Positions 56,601 through 64,000 of a DNA stretch of 64,000 nt are shown in pieces. How positions within the stretch are numbered: the first letter of the stretch is position 1; each line of letters opens with the position of its first letter. The stretch covers positions 744,001 to 808,000 of the forward strand of contig NZ_CP053452.2 in assembly GCF_013128195.2 (NCBI RefSeq), given 5' to 3'. Both the position numbers and the translations under genes were made by a program. Below the pieces are notes generated by a model. That model was not told where the DNA came from and did no database searches. It worked only from the letters and a program-made list of their open reading frames with translations. This stretch comes from Frigoriglobus tundricola (lineage in GTDB: Bacteria; Planctomycetota; Planctomycetia; Gemmatales; Gemmataceae).

Positions 56601-57352
56601 CCCGGCTTCCACCGGAGTGTTTGACGCCGGACACGCTTCAGCTCGCGCGGGACGAGTTGGCCCGTTTCACCGCCCGGCCGGACCCGGCTTACGCTCTTCG
56701 GGTACGGTTGGTGACATGCCTCGCGGGTCATTTGCCACCCACAACAGCGCGGGCCGCGCTCAGGGAGGCGTTCTCCGCGTCCTTGCGATTCGAGGAAACC
56801 GCCCCAGGCGCTCTGGGTCTGGTGCCGCAAGTGCTCGCCAACCGCCTGGTGGAAATCGCCCCGGCGGAACTGCTGCGTTACCCAATCGATTGCGAGTCCG
56901 CGACCTCGGTGCTGCGTTCCCGGGCCGTCGAGCGGCACTGGTTGGTGTTCCAAAACCGCATCATCGACGCCGAGGGCAACGAGATTGCCACGATCAGCAA
57001 CCCCGATCCGCTGACGCCGCTCGCTGCGGACGCCCCCGACCTGCGGGAAATCGCCGAGCGACTGCCCGACCGCAGCCGCCGAGTGCTGCTGGCCTATTGG
57101 TGGATGGTCCGGGACGGCGGGCCGTGCGAACCGGGTGACACGTTTCGCCACATTTACGACCGGACCACTGCCTTCTGGGCGGGTGAAGAGGAAACCGAGG
57201 CGAATTATCTCAGGACGCTGTTTCCCGAAGCGCTTCCCGCCTTCGAGAATTGGAAGAAGACGCTGAACCGCATCCAGAAGCAGTTCACTACGCAACCCGC
57301 CATTCTGACCCAACTGCACCGCATCGGACTGCATAGCCGGCGACGGCGCTGA
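53657..57352 (+). CDS. NACHT-domain STAND NTPase with C-terminal helical repeats
   Basis: 1231 residues from MAERNSGPG; an upstream in-frame ATG at 53552 adds a non-coding-looking stretch. An unknown N-terminal domain (1-200) is followed by a NACHT NTPase: Walker A GEPGAGKST (234-242), Walker B LLLDGWDEVP (about 315-325), sensor region VITSRASGLP, and a winged-helix-like part with NPFLLGLLVRVL and FLHATLQEHFAA. Residues ~640-1000 are Ala/Leu-rich and look like HEAT-type repeats, the probable ligand-sensing part. This arrangement is that of bacterial NLR-like anti-phage sensors. It follows the AbiE pair by 140 bases. The N-terminal effector is not recognised. Confidence 0.8.
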   Translation: MAERNSGPGADRATVDRLRHAFGLLASVIVGEWPSWAARLDAAHLPSRVAVLAELLDVVPSAGMQRLGQVVDAWCLAFPVTGTVTINPLRDVARSVLKSDTDRYSTIAPETGLRRALALVASPAPIERPAQPAAEKVDESEAYRSCAFGLGVWFDQLDSERWTQLPACVPGENPVEIEKVYVELYAVASADADIESARADLPTRVARQQLSNQYPLVDIPTMLARTLQRCVVIGEPGAGKSTLVRWLAWAVHRGTCSDFKAALVVKLGAFAQALAENPQTSVVEFFFQSLGTRIDDWRGAAGVLRRIAATNHRFVLLLDGWDEVPPDQREEVRERITAEQAHFVTVITSRASGLPHQFRDGDRVDVYQIAGLAEPARDELVRKLLAVHGRPELVEPVLHRIGTEPDLREMAANPFLLGLLVRVLSRAVEGRAPLRTLADVYHQLTDWVRDQHNQLQSEPDQLTADHVTGLRSLSHRLLFGSERPRYLFRRQELQELMPRASDEPVCRSRFVNRTDPVFDEYAFLHATLQEHFAAVHADALAASELDAFLDRAFRSSSRLIVLEFLAGQHTAAGERCRQRAGVWLQERDRFQQVVLRVARLAAAGRWTEEEVPNLVPGLRAELWSEIEANRDMKLTKLAVEAFAELDPTDLARRARASSGLDNWTIQCITESVPPSIRRQERLDELMVGEWRDYAGLDARGGATARDLDAIRSVLANPGAAEEDRRVAVIQAGAARDGGAVAALVKLLRAESTSPDLLEKVLDSLGVIAGRAAVDALVGVVLGTPALADEAVRVGIGVLRHRGFNKKALDPVGRDRLVRQLAALPPDAPGLEPILQALEGCPIREGAAVIEEIAQAREAPVGVRAAAVLALTGVMDRARLQRFIATIGSEPSGEVAEAMLLLSVTRSVRAPRDWLEAAILKTHDKRKLGKLLPAYLLMLVNVQGPERAAAYGFLNRQLATVLVETGASGEERATAWERALGQTRLPPECLTPDTLQLARDELARFTARPDPAYALRVRLVTCLAGHLPPTTARAALREAFSASLRFEETAPGALGLVPQVLANRLVEIAPAELLRYPIDCESATSVLRSRAVERHWLVFQNRIIDAEGNEIATISNPDPLTPLAADAPDLREIAERLPDRSRRVLLAYWWMVRDGGPCEPGDTFRHIYDRTTAFWAGEEETEANYLRTLFPEALPAFENWKKTLNRIQKQFTTQPAILTQLHRIGLHSRRRR

Positions 57353-57643
57353 GCGATCCCATCCCGCGACGGGACACGTTCGAGACACATCACATTTTTT
57401 GGGATGTCCCGCTTCTTCGTCGCGACGCCATCCGACCACCACTACCGGAATTGCAATTCCTCTCTGGCCGGTGACTTGCGGCGCCGCGAGTCACCGGCCG
57501 GTCCATGATCCCCGTTCCACAGCCCACGTCCCGAACACGTCCCTTCCTGTCCCGAGTGGGGCAAGACAACAGAAAGGCAAAACCGCCGTTCTCACGGGCG
57601 CGCAGCCCGCGGTCGATGGCCAGCAGCGACGCCGGAGGCAGCC
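57353..57643. other. Spacer between defence cargo and partition genes
   Basis: About 290 bases, no gene seen. Confidence 0.4.
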
Positions 57644-57901
57644 ATGCTCACCGCCAGACCGCTCCCGATCCGCAAGGCGGACACGGTCACAGAAGTCCCA
57701 AACGATCGGGTCCGTCCCGGCGCGATTCCGATGCCCCTGCAAGAGACCAACGGGTCCGATGATGTCGCGACCCTCGCACCCGTGCTCGATTCGACGGATC
57801 GGGACGACGGTTCGCCGGGTGACGTCGCGCAGGCCGACCTCGACCGTCTCGCTGACGACGGGAATCCGCACGGCCAGAACCCCGATGCGAACGGAACCTG
57901 A
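57644..57901 (+). CDS. Small acidic protein before ParB
   Basis: 85 residues from an ATG with GGAGG upstream; ends 22 bases before the ParB-like start. Hydrophilic and acidic (STDRDDGSPGDVAQADLDRL), without recognisable domains. Probably the first gene of the partition/transfer operon. Confidence 0.5.
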   Translation: MLTARPLPIRKADTVTEVPNDRVRPGAIPMPLQETNGSDDVATLAPVLDSTDRDDGSPGDVAQADLDRLADDGNPHGQNPDANGT

Positions 57902-57923
57902 CCCACGACCTTCGGAGACGACA

Positions 57924-58733
57924 ATGCCATCGCTGACACCCAAACCCACCACCGAGCAGCGCCCGCTCGAATGGTTCCAGACGGATGCGCGGGAACTGGC
58001 CCGCCACGACGACCCGGAACACATCCGCCAGCAGGGCGCCGACATGCTGGCTAATGGCCAGCTCCAGGCGGTCGGGGCAACAGAAGACGGGCGGATGATT
58101 TTCGGGCACGGCCGCTGGCTGGCCGCGAAGGCGGCCGGGATCAAAACGCTCGAAGTCAAGCTGTTCCCGTCCGCGCTCACTGCCACGCAGTTCAAGCTCA
58201 TCCGAGCGGCGGAAAACCTGCAACGCAAAGACCTCACGGGCTACCAAAAGTGGCTCCTGTGCTCCGATCTACTTCGCGATAACCCAGCGTGGCAGTTGAA
58301 AGATCTGGCCGAACACCTGCACCTCGACCCCTCGATGGTCACGCGCCTGCTCGCGCCCGGCAAGTGCATCGAAGCGGCCCAGACCGCACTGCGCGAGGGC
58401 CGGATCGGCATCAGCGACTGCTATGAGTTCAGCCAGGAGAGCCCGGAGCGCCAGGCGGAACTACTCCGCCTGAAACTCGCGGGCGCGAGCCGCACCGCCA
58501 TCAAGGTCGCCCGCCGCCGCATCCGGACCGCGGAAGCGGCCGTGATCAAATTGTCGCGGGTGAAGATCGCCATGCCGTACGGGGCGACGGTGGTCGTCAG
58601 CGGCACCGAACTGAGCATGGCCGGGGTGGTGGATCTGCTCGCCGAGACGCTCAAAGAGGCCCGCAAGGCCGCCGAGCAGTACGACGTGAAAACCTTCCAG
58701 AGCATGATGGCGGACCGGTCGAAGAAGGCGTGA
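57924..58733 (+). CDS. ParB/Spo0J-like partition or regulatory protein
   Basis: 269 residues from the ATG at 57924 (GGAGAC upstream). N-terminal ParB-type CTPase fold with LLANGQ-like DMLANGQLQAVGAT and GHGRWLAAKAAGIKTLEVKL, then LIRAAENLQRKDLTGYQKWL and a KorB-type helix-turn-helix (QLKDLAEHLHLDPSMVTRLL). The C-terminus is a helical dimer region. ParA is not adjacent, so it may regulate the element or nick-site region instead of segregating a plasmid. Confidence 0.85.
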   Translation: MPSLTPKPTTEQRPLEWFQTDARELARHDDPEHIRQQGADMLANGQLQAVGATEDGRMIFGHGRWLAAKAAGIKTLEVKLFPSALTATQFKLIRAAENLQRKDLTGYQKWLLCSDLLRDNPAWQLKDLAEHLHLDPSMVTRLLAPGKCIEAAQTALREGRIGISDCYEFSQESPERQAELLRLKLAGASRTAIKVARRRIRTAEAAVIKLSRVKIAMPYGATVVVSGTELSMAGVVDLLAETLKEARKAAEQYDVKTFQSMMADRSKKA

Positions 58734-58785
58734 TCGGCGCCAGCCGCTGACCCGCGGGCGGAACTCGTTTGATCGAGGAGGTGCC

Positions 58786-60507
58786 ATGTACGGGCTCTGT
58801 CGTTTGTGTCTGGTGGTGACGGTGCTGCTGACCGTGTATCTGGCCGCGCTGGTCGTCTACCTCGTCCCCTACGCCTGGCTGGTCGTGGTCGCCATCGCCG
58901 TCCGGCTGCTGTGCAAGAAGGGCTACCGCTACACGGCCTTCGGTACGGCCCGCTGGGCGGCGCCGGAGGATCTGCCCCATTTGCTCGAAGGCCACGGGCT
59001 GATCGTCGGACACATCGAAGGACGACCCGGCAAGATCGCCGGAACGAAGGAACTCTTCAATTCACGGCTCCCTGCGCGCCCGGCGTGCCAGCACTTTCTC
59101 GAGGCGTTCCAGAAGCGGCCGCCGAAATCCCTCGTCCGGCTGACGACCGCGGTCCACACGGCGGTCTTCGCCCCGACCGGGGTGGGCAAGGGCGTGTCGT
59201 GCGTCATCCCGCACCTGCTCACCTGCCCGGAGTCGTGCGTGGTGATCGATTTCAAGGGGGAGAACGCCCGGCTCACCGCCGCCGCCCGTCGGCGCATGGG
59301 CCACCGGGTGGTGATCCTCGATCCCTTCAAAATCGTCACCCCCGAACCGGACACGTTCAACCCGTTGGAGTTCATCGACCGGGATTCCGACACGGCGCTG
59401 GATGACTGCCGCGACCTGGCCGAGGCGCTGGTGGTTCGCACCGGACAAGAGAAAGACCCGCACTGGAATGACGCCGCCGAGGTGTGGATCGCGGCGATGA
59501 CCGCGATGGTCGTGTCGTTCGCCGAGGGAGGCGACCGGTCCCTGCAATCGGTGCGCGCGCTCCTGACCAACCCGGACAAGATGCAGTCGGCCATCAAGAT
59601 CATGTGCGAGTCGGAGGACGTCTGGCAGGGCATGCTCTCCCGGCTTGGCCACCAGTTGACGCACTTCAAGGACAAGGAACTGGCCTCGACGCTCACGACG
59701 ACGAACCGGTTCCTACGGTTCCTCGACACGGTCGCGGTCGCGGACAGCACGAGACAAAGCAGCTTCGACCCCGCTGCCCTGCTGACGGGCCGGATGACCG
59801 TGTACCTGATTCTGCCGCCCGACCACATGCGGGCGCAGTCGCCCTTGCTGCGGCTGTGGATCGGCTCGCTGTTGCGGGCGGTCGTCAAGGGCGGGCTCCA
59901 GGAGAAGACCCGGGTGCATTTCGTTCTCGACGAGGCGGCGAGCCTCGGGCACATGGACGCGCTCGACGACGCGGTGGACAAGTTCCGCGGGTACGGGGTC
60001 CGGCTCCAGCTCTACTACCAGTCGCTGGGCCAGCTCAAGAAGTGCTGGCCGGACGGGCAGGACCAGACGCTGCTGTCCAACGTGACCCAGGTGTTCTTCG
60101 GGGTCAACGACCAGCCGACGGCCGAGTACATCAGTGCCCGGCTCGGCGAGGAAACCATCCTCGTCACCAGCGGCGGCACCGGGACGAGCACGTCCCACCA
60201 ATCATCCCCGCAGGGCGGAGGGAGTAGCAGCACCTCGTACAGCCGCAACGACAACTGGCAGCAGCACGGCCGCAAGCTTTTGCGGCCGGAAGAAGTCGCG
60301 GCCCTAGATCCGCGCATCGCCATCACCTTCACGCCCGGCGTTCCGCCCGTCTGGACCGTGCTGGTGCGGTACTACGAGAAGGCGTTCACTCGACCCCGCC
60401 ACATGGGGCCGGTGAAGATGTGGTTCGACACGCTGTGCCTGTTCCTGACCGCCGCGCTCCTGGCCGTACTGTGGACGGCGGCACTCACCAATGACACCTT
60501 CCGGTGA
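58786..60507 (+). CDS. VirD4/TraG-type conjugative coupling protein
   Basis: 573 residues with strong ribosome-binding site (GAGGAGGTG). Two N-terminal membrane helices (about 5-45) are followed by GTARWA, the Walker A APTGVGKGVSCVIPHLL, VIDFKGENARLTAAARR, FNPLEF, Walker B FVLDEAASLGHMDALDDAVD, and QLYYQSLGQLKKCW, then QVFFGVNDQPTAEYIS. A Ser/Gly-rich linker and a third hydrophobic segment end the protein; a C-terminal helix is unusual for the family. It links a relaxase-DNA complex to a type IV secretion channel; no VirB genes are in the window. Confidence 0.92.
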   Translation: MYGLCRLCLVVTVLLTVYLAALVVYLVPYAWLVVVAIAVRLLCKKGYRYTAFGTARWAAPEDLPHLLEGHGLIVGHIEGRPGKIAGTKELFNSRLPARPACQHFLEAFQKRPPKSLVRLTTAVHTAVFAPTGVGKGVSCVIPHLLTCPESCVVIDFKGENARLTAAARRRMGHRVVILDPFKIVTPEPDTFNPLEFIDRDSDTALDDCRDLAEALVVRTGQEKDPHWNDAAEVWIAAMTAMVVSFAEGGDRSLQSVRALLTNPDKMQSAIKIMCESEDVWQGMLSRLGHQLTHFKDKELASTLTTTNRFLRFLDTVAVADSTRQSSFDPAALLTGRMTVYLILPPDHMRAQSPLLRLWIGSLLRAVVKGGLQEKTRVHFVLDEAASLGHMDALDDAVDKFRGYGVRLQLYYQSLGQLKKCWPDGQDQTLLSNVTQVFFGVNDQPTAEYISARLGEETILVTSGGTGTSTSHQSSPQGGGSSSTSYSRNDNWQQHGRKLLRPEEVAALDPRIAITFTPGVPPVWTVLVRYYEKAFTRPRHMGPVKMWFDTLCLFLTAALLAVLWTAALTNDTFR

Positions 60508-60510
60508 CCC

Positions 60511-60798
60511 ATGTCCAAGAAAACGAACGCGTTCTTCGAGCAGCTCAAGAACGGCGAGGAGCCGGGGCTGGCCGAATCGATCCGGGATGCCGCCGCCTCA
60601 CTGAAAGAGGTCGCGGGACAGCTCTGGGATGCTGCCAAGCCGATGTTCGACCACGGCCGCACGGAAGCCGCCGCCGCGCTGTTCATCGGCAACGCCCACG
60701 TGATGTACATGAAGGGCGCGGACGGCGTCGAGCAGGACCAGGAGCCGGGCAAGGACGAGCCGCAGCAGCAACAGGAGCAGGGCGGCCGGGAGATGTGA
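60511..60798 (+). CDS. Small protein following the coupling protein
   Basis: 95 residues starting 3 bases after the coupling-protein stop. Helical and charged (FFEQLKNGEEPGLAESIRDA, EVAGQLWDAAKPMFDHGRTE) with a Gln/Glu-rich tail. No family recognised; its position suggests a role with the coupling protein. Confidence 0.65.
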   Translation: MSKKTNAFFEQLKNGEEPGLAESIRDAAASLKEVAGQLWDAAKPMFDHGRTEAAAALFIGNAHVMYMKGADGVEQDQEPGKDEPQQQQEQGGREM

Positions 60799-60932
60799 CA
60801 GTACTCCGTCACCACCCGCCGTGAGCACGGACGCTCGGTTGACCGGACTACTGGGGGACGATCCGAACATCGGAAAACCCGAACCCGGGCCGCGCATCGT
60901 CGGCGCCGCCCATGTCACGAAGAGGTCGAGTT

Positions 60933-61922
60933 ATGGCTGAGACGAGACGACAGACCTGGTTATGGTGGCTCCTGCGGCCGAGCCTCCGCCGGCTGACGGT
61001 GCTGGCCGCCCTCGCCGCAGTGGGCTGGGCGTACCTGACTTACTTCACGCCCGAGCAGCGGGTGGTGCGGCAGCACCTCGGCGAGGCGGACGCCAAATCG
61101 GAGAAGGCCATCGACGCGCGGCTCCAGCCGCTCGCCAAGCTGTTCGCCAAGGGCCGCACGGGGTCCAAGGCGTTCGCCGAGGAGGCGCTGTCCTGGGACA
61201 GCAAATGGCACCTCCTCAAGGCGACGGTGCGCGGGGACGAATCCCACCGCATTTTCCTGTCCGACGCCTTCGCCCGCCACGTCTTCAGCCCCGACGAGCT
61301 GCGTGAGGCGCTGGAAGGCGCGGTTGCGGCGTACCTGGACGACATCGACGGGTTCGAGGCCGAGATGCTGGTCCGGCTCCGCGCCGACCTGGCCGACCCC
61401 GCCCGTCCCGACAAGGTGCTGCCGGCCCATCTGGAGGGCGAGAAGGAGTTTCGCCTTGCGTACCAGACGCTGTCCGGCCGGCTGGTGGACGAGTTGCACC
61501 TCGATCTGGGCGTGACGGTGGGCCGCGAACTGGGGCTCATGATCGCCTCCGACGTCGCCGCGCAGACGGCGCTCCAGGCGGCCAAAGCCGCCGCCGCCGA
61601 AATGGGCGTCAACGCCGGGGTGCTGAGCACGGGGGCCGTCTCGACGGTCGCCACCCTGGGCCTCGGGATGATCGCCGCCCTCATCCTCGACTACGTGCTG
61701 GACGAGGTGTTCAAGCTGGCGGGCTACGACCCGGCGGCCAAGATCGAGGCGCTAGTCGTCGAGTCGCTCGACAAGATGGAAGCGGCCCTGATCCGCGACT
61801 CAGGCCCGTTCTGGCTCGACAAGACGGGCTCGCTGCGGCTGCGGATGGAGCAGTTGCACGAGTCGCGGTCCAAACTGCGGCGCGAGACGATCCTCCGGCT
61901 TCTGAAACAAGGGGGCAACTGA
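60933..61922 (+). CDS. Membrane protein of the transfer operon, unknown
   Basis: 329 residues from ATG with GAGGT upstream. One N-terminal helix (LTVLAALAAVGWAYLTYF), a long hydrophilic helical domain (60-220), and a hydrophobic Ala/Gly-rich hairpin (VLSTGAVSTVATLGLGMIAA, LILDYVLDEVF) before a charged C-terminus. Overlaps the next gene by one base (TGATG). The pattern suits a periplasm- or cytoplasm-facing channel partner; not recognised. Confidence 0.65.
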   Translation: MAETRRQTWLWWLLRPSLRRLTVLAALAAVGWAYLTYFTPEQRVVRQHLGEADAKSEKAIDARLQPLAKLFAKGRTGSKAFAEEALSWDSKWHLLKATVRGDESHRIFLSDAFARHVFSPDELREALEGAVAAYLDDIDGFEAEMLVRLRADLADPARPDKVLPAHLEGEKEFRLAYQTLSGRLVDELHLDLGVTVGRELGLMIASDVAAQTALQAAKAAAAEMGVNAGVLSTGAVSTVATLGLGMIAALILDYVLDEVFKLAGYDPAAKIEALVVESLDKMEAALIRDSGPFWLDKTGSLRLRMEQLHESRSKLRRETILRLLKQGGN

Positions 61923-62390
61923 TGAAAACGATTCGAGTGGCGGCGGTGATTGTGGCGTGCCTGTGGTGGGCGCCCGCCGCGCACGGCCAGGCGCGGGCCA
62001 GGGCGGCCCGCGAGGCGGCCGAGATGCTGTTCGAGCAGTTCGGAGCCAAGGCGGGCCGCAGCGTGCCGGAACTGACGGCGCGGATCGAAGGGATCGCCGC
62101 CCGATACGGCGACGACGCGATCATTGCCATGAGAAAGGGCGGCCCGTCGGCGCTGGGTCTGGTGGAAGCGGCGGGGGCCGACGGCGCCAGGGCCGTTCGG
62201 GTGCTGGCCGTTCACGGCGAGCAGGGCGCGTCGCGGGTGCTGTCCCGGCCGACGGCCATGAAGCAGTTCCTGCAATACGGCGACGACGCGGCGTGGGTAC
62301 TCGTCCGCCACCCCGGCGTGGCCGAACCGCTGGTCGAGCGCGGGGGCGCGCAGGCGGTCAAGGCGCTGGGGGCGGTCGATCACGATGGAA
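61922..62390 (+). pseudogene. Exported protein of the transfer operon, 3' end replaced
   Basis: Signal peptide MKTIRVAAVIVACLWWAPAA followed by an Ala/Arg/Gly-rich helical domain (LTARIEGIAARYGDDAIIAM; VLVRHPGVAEPLVERGGAQA). At about 62,390 coding character on this strand stops and the minus-strand integrase begins; the frame then runs on to 62,761 as non-coding translation. The gene is therefore truncated by a recombination event. Confidence 0.65.
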
Positions 62391-62391
62391 G

Positions 62392-63184
62392 CCGAGAACA
62401 TCACCCCACCGTCACGGAGAGCGCCGGGGCGAAGGTTGCAAATGTCATCGAGACGACAACCCGTAATCGTCTTCAGTCGGAAGAACAGCTTCGGGAACTC
62501 CCAACCTGGGTACTCGGCTTCCAGCCAAGCGAAGAACTCTTCAAGCTGCGAATCGTTCACCCACTTCACGGAAGGCTTGTCAGCCTTCGGGGGTTTGAGG
62601 TTAGCGAACGGGTTCACTTTGACGATTTTCAGTTTGCCGTGAAACCACTTGCCCCAGAGGGCGGAAAGGTTGCTGAGACGGGAAGCCACGCTATGCGGGC
62701 TGTGCTGCTTACCTTCGACGTACTTCGCTCGCTTGTCTTTGGCAGTGGTGTAATCGTCTAGCCACGTTTGGGCCATGCTCTCGTCTACGTCGCCCGGCCC
62801 CGAAACCTCTTTGTAAAAGGCACGAACTAGCGCCATGTCCTTCAAGTAGTTCGCCAGTGTGGTTTCACGGTTCCCGCTCGCCTTGAACGCTTTGGTAAGC
62901 CGCTTCGCCGCTTCGTCCCAGGTAACTTTATCCTTCGTGGGGAGCGGTGCGGCGAACATCTGGCAAATTACCGCTACGGCCTTGCGGTGGGCTTCCGCTT
63001 CTCGTTCTTGCTTCTCTTTCTTCCCGGCCTTGCCATCGAGTACGGCGAGTTCCAGGGAGCGCTTCCGGCGTTGGTTGTCCTTGTCCAGAAACCGAACGTG
63101 GTAAGCCCCGCCGATTTCCAGAAGCCCGTAACCCACAGGTTCCCGGCCTTCGACTTTTGCAGTGTGCTGGAAAATGCGTCCCAT
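62392..63184 (-). pseudogene. Tyrosine integrase, catalytic C-terminus missing
   Basis: Starts MGRIFQHTAKVEGREPVGYG. It has a basic N-terminal region, a SAM-like core-binding domain (WDEAAKRLTKAFKASGNRET; SVASRLSNLSALWGKWFHGK) and the start of the catalytic domain with the first Arg in TITGCRLDDICNL. The His-x-x-Arg and Tyr motifs are absent because the gene runs into the exported-protein gene at about 62,390. GC content (~53%) is below that of the conjugative genes. Confidence 0.78.
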
Positions 63185-63221
63185 CGCTTACCCTCTCGGT
63201 TTGGTGTCCAGAGAGGGCAGT

Positions 63222-63920
63222 TTAGCATAGGTGATTTTTGGACACAATCCCAGGTTGGGAGATTTTTTGCCGCACCAGTTCGGCAATCGTCTGTCCGGTG
63301 ATCCGCTCGCACTCTTGCAGGCTGTAACTGGCTTGGCGGTTCCGGTTCCATGCCTTGAACCGCTGAGACGAAGCAACCAAGTGAGTAACGCCCGGCCTCG
63401 GTATCGAAAAGTGGGCGGGATGGTGGCCGAACCACACTCCGAGCGCTGGGCAGTTAGTCCACTTCTCGGTAAGGTGTAACTGTCCCGAATCAATCCCAAC
63501 CATGCAAGCGGCACGGTTAAGTAGGTAGGCCACTTCAACTAAATTTAAGCGGTGCCAGTCGCCTAAGTGTATAACCCGTGGCTTCGGCCCTTCCACTACT
63601 CGCCTGTCCCAATCGAGTAAAAGGATAGTCGCATCTGTGGCCCCGACGATTGCTTTGTACGTTTCGGCCTCTAGCTCTGGAGTAAAGTTCTTTTCCCTGG
63701 TGCTAGTGTTACCCCTCGTGTGCATTGCCACTACGGGGCCGTGTTCGTTAAGCCACTTGTCAATTAGCGTTCGGCTTTCGTCCTTCAGATATTGTTCAAG
63801 GCTAAACCGTAGTCCCAGGTAGCCGGTTACGAACGGATCGGCGCTAACAGCAGGCCACATTCGTTTACAGAAAAGTCGGAAGTCGGAACCCGTTAATTTA
63901 GCTAGTTCGTGGGGAATCAT
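63222..63920 (-). CDS. GT9-like glycosyltransferase, possibly short
   Basis: 232 residues. The C-terminal half has the heptosyltransferase-like donor-site pattern (EVAYLLNRAACMVGIDSGQL, HLTEKW, ALGVWFGHHPAHF) and a middle ADP-binding-like part (PVVAMHTRGNTSTREKNFTP). Typical GT9 enzymes are over 300 residues; the N-terminal acceptor domain is short here, and the start at 63,920 has no good ribosome-binding site. Low GC and orientation match the neighbouring integrase. Confidence 0.5.
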   Translation of the reverse strand: MIPHELAKLTGSDFRLFCKRMWPAVSADPFVTGYLGLRFSLEQYLKDESRTLIDKWLNEHGPVVAMHTRGNTSTREKNFTPELEAETYKAIVGATDATILLLDWDRRVVEGPKPRVIHLGDWHRLNLVEVAYLLNRAACMVGIDSGQLHLTEKWTNCPALGVWFGHHPAHFSIPRPGVTHLVASSQRFKAWNRNRQASYSLQECERITGQTIAELVRQKISQPGIVSKNHLC

Positions 63921-63955
63921 TCCCTAGTTAGGGGTGGTGGCGCAAAATCCCGCTC

Positions 63956-64000
63956 ATGCTCGCCTGGGCCAAAATCCTGCTGGCGGGTGTTGCTGCCGAG
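63956..64000 (+). CDS. Possible gene start running off the window
   Basis: ATG at 63956 opens MLAWAKILLAGVAAE, a signal-like hydrophobic start, and continues past the edge. Too short to judge. Confidence 0.25.
   Translation, partial: MLAWAKILLAGVAAE

Noticed and set aside
57399..57923. N-terminal extension of the ParB-like protein
   Set aside because: The added 175 residues are Arg/Pro/Ser-rich antisense-like sequence overlapping the 85-residue gene; a ribosome-binding site directly precedes the ATG at 57924.

Overview
The window is high-GC bacterial DNA. Several genes point to a planctomycete of the Gemmata group: two Uma2-type proteins close together, a protein of the Gemmata-type 'MTEADWL...VRGCWV' family, a DUF2203 protein, a secreted protein ending in a degenerate HEAT-like module, an IS1-like transposase, SdrD-type surface repeats, and many intergenic perfect hairpins. 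This is a judgement from protein families; no rRNA is present to confirm it.

Positions 1 to about 29,800 look like chromosomal backbone. In order they hold two RND efflux permeases, a 37-codon gene with its own terminator, a UbiD-type decarboxylase divergent from a membrane hybrid histidine kinase, two Uma2-type proteins (the second without its catalytic residues), a two-gene operon of a broken ExeA-like ATPase and a CpsD-like ATPase lacking the P-loop lysine, a TPR protein, a PRC-barrel protein, a DUF2203 protein, a short SecA paralogue, a transglutaminase/alpha-E pair, a DMT exporter, and a fosmidomycin-resistance-type MFS gene (fsr) split by an IS1-like element with an 8-bp target duplication.

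At about 29,986-30,013 there is only the 3' part of a tRNA (T-arm plus acceptor strand), followed by a hairpin. A 3' tRNA fragment of this kind is what an integrating element leaves at its distal end. From there to the right edge the sequence is a mosaic of accessory DNA. It includes a Sel1-repeat gene, a wrecked IS630-type transposase, a low-GC pair (a fused ABC ATPase/permease and an ankyrin/membrane protein), an IS66 remnant, an unusual protein built of eight 74-residue repeats, an ArsR-like regulator, a truncated SdrD-repeat adhesin joined out of frame to a truncated glycosyltransferase-like gene, and part of a RIT (recombinase-in-trio) element.

From about 49,480 to 62,390 lies a decayed conjugative element: ArdC (cut by the RIT end), the C-terminal piece of a MobF-type relaxase/helicase, a ParB-like protein, a VirD4/TraG coupling protein and several unrecognised companions. 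Its cargo is a type IV toxin-antitoxin pair of the AbiE type followed by a 1231-residue NACHT NTPase with a long C-terminal repeat region, which together look like anti-phage cargo. The element ends abruptly at about 62,390 against a tyrosine integrase missing its catalytic C-terminus, followed by a GT9-like gene.

The most notable items are the AbiE/NACHT cargo, the 8 x 74-residue repeat protein, the low-GC ABC-ankyrin pair, the tRNA-fragment island boundary, the inverted duplication of a gene start at 26,091-26,209, and several sharp recombination junctions.
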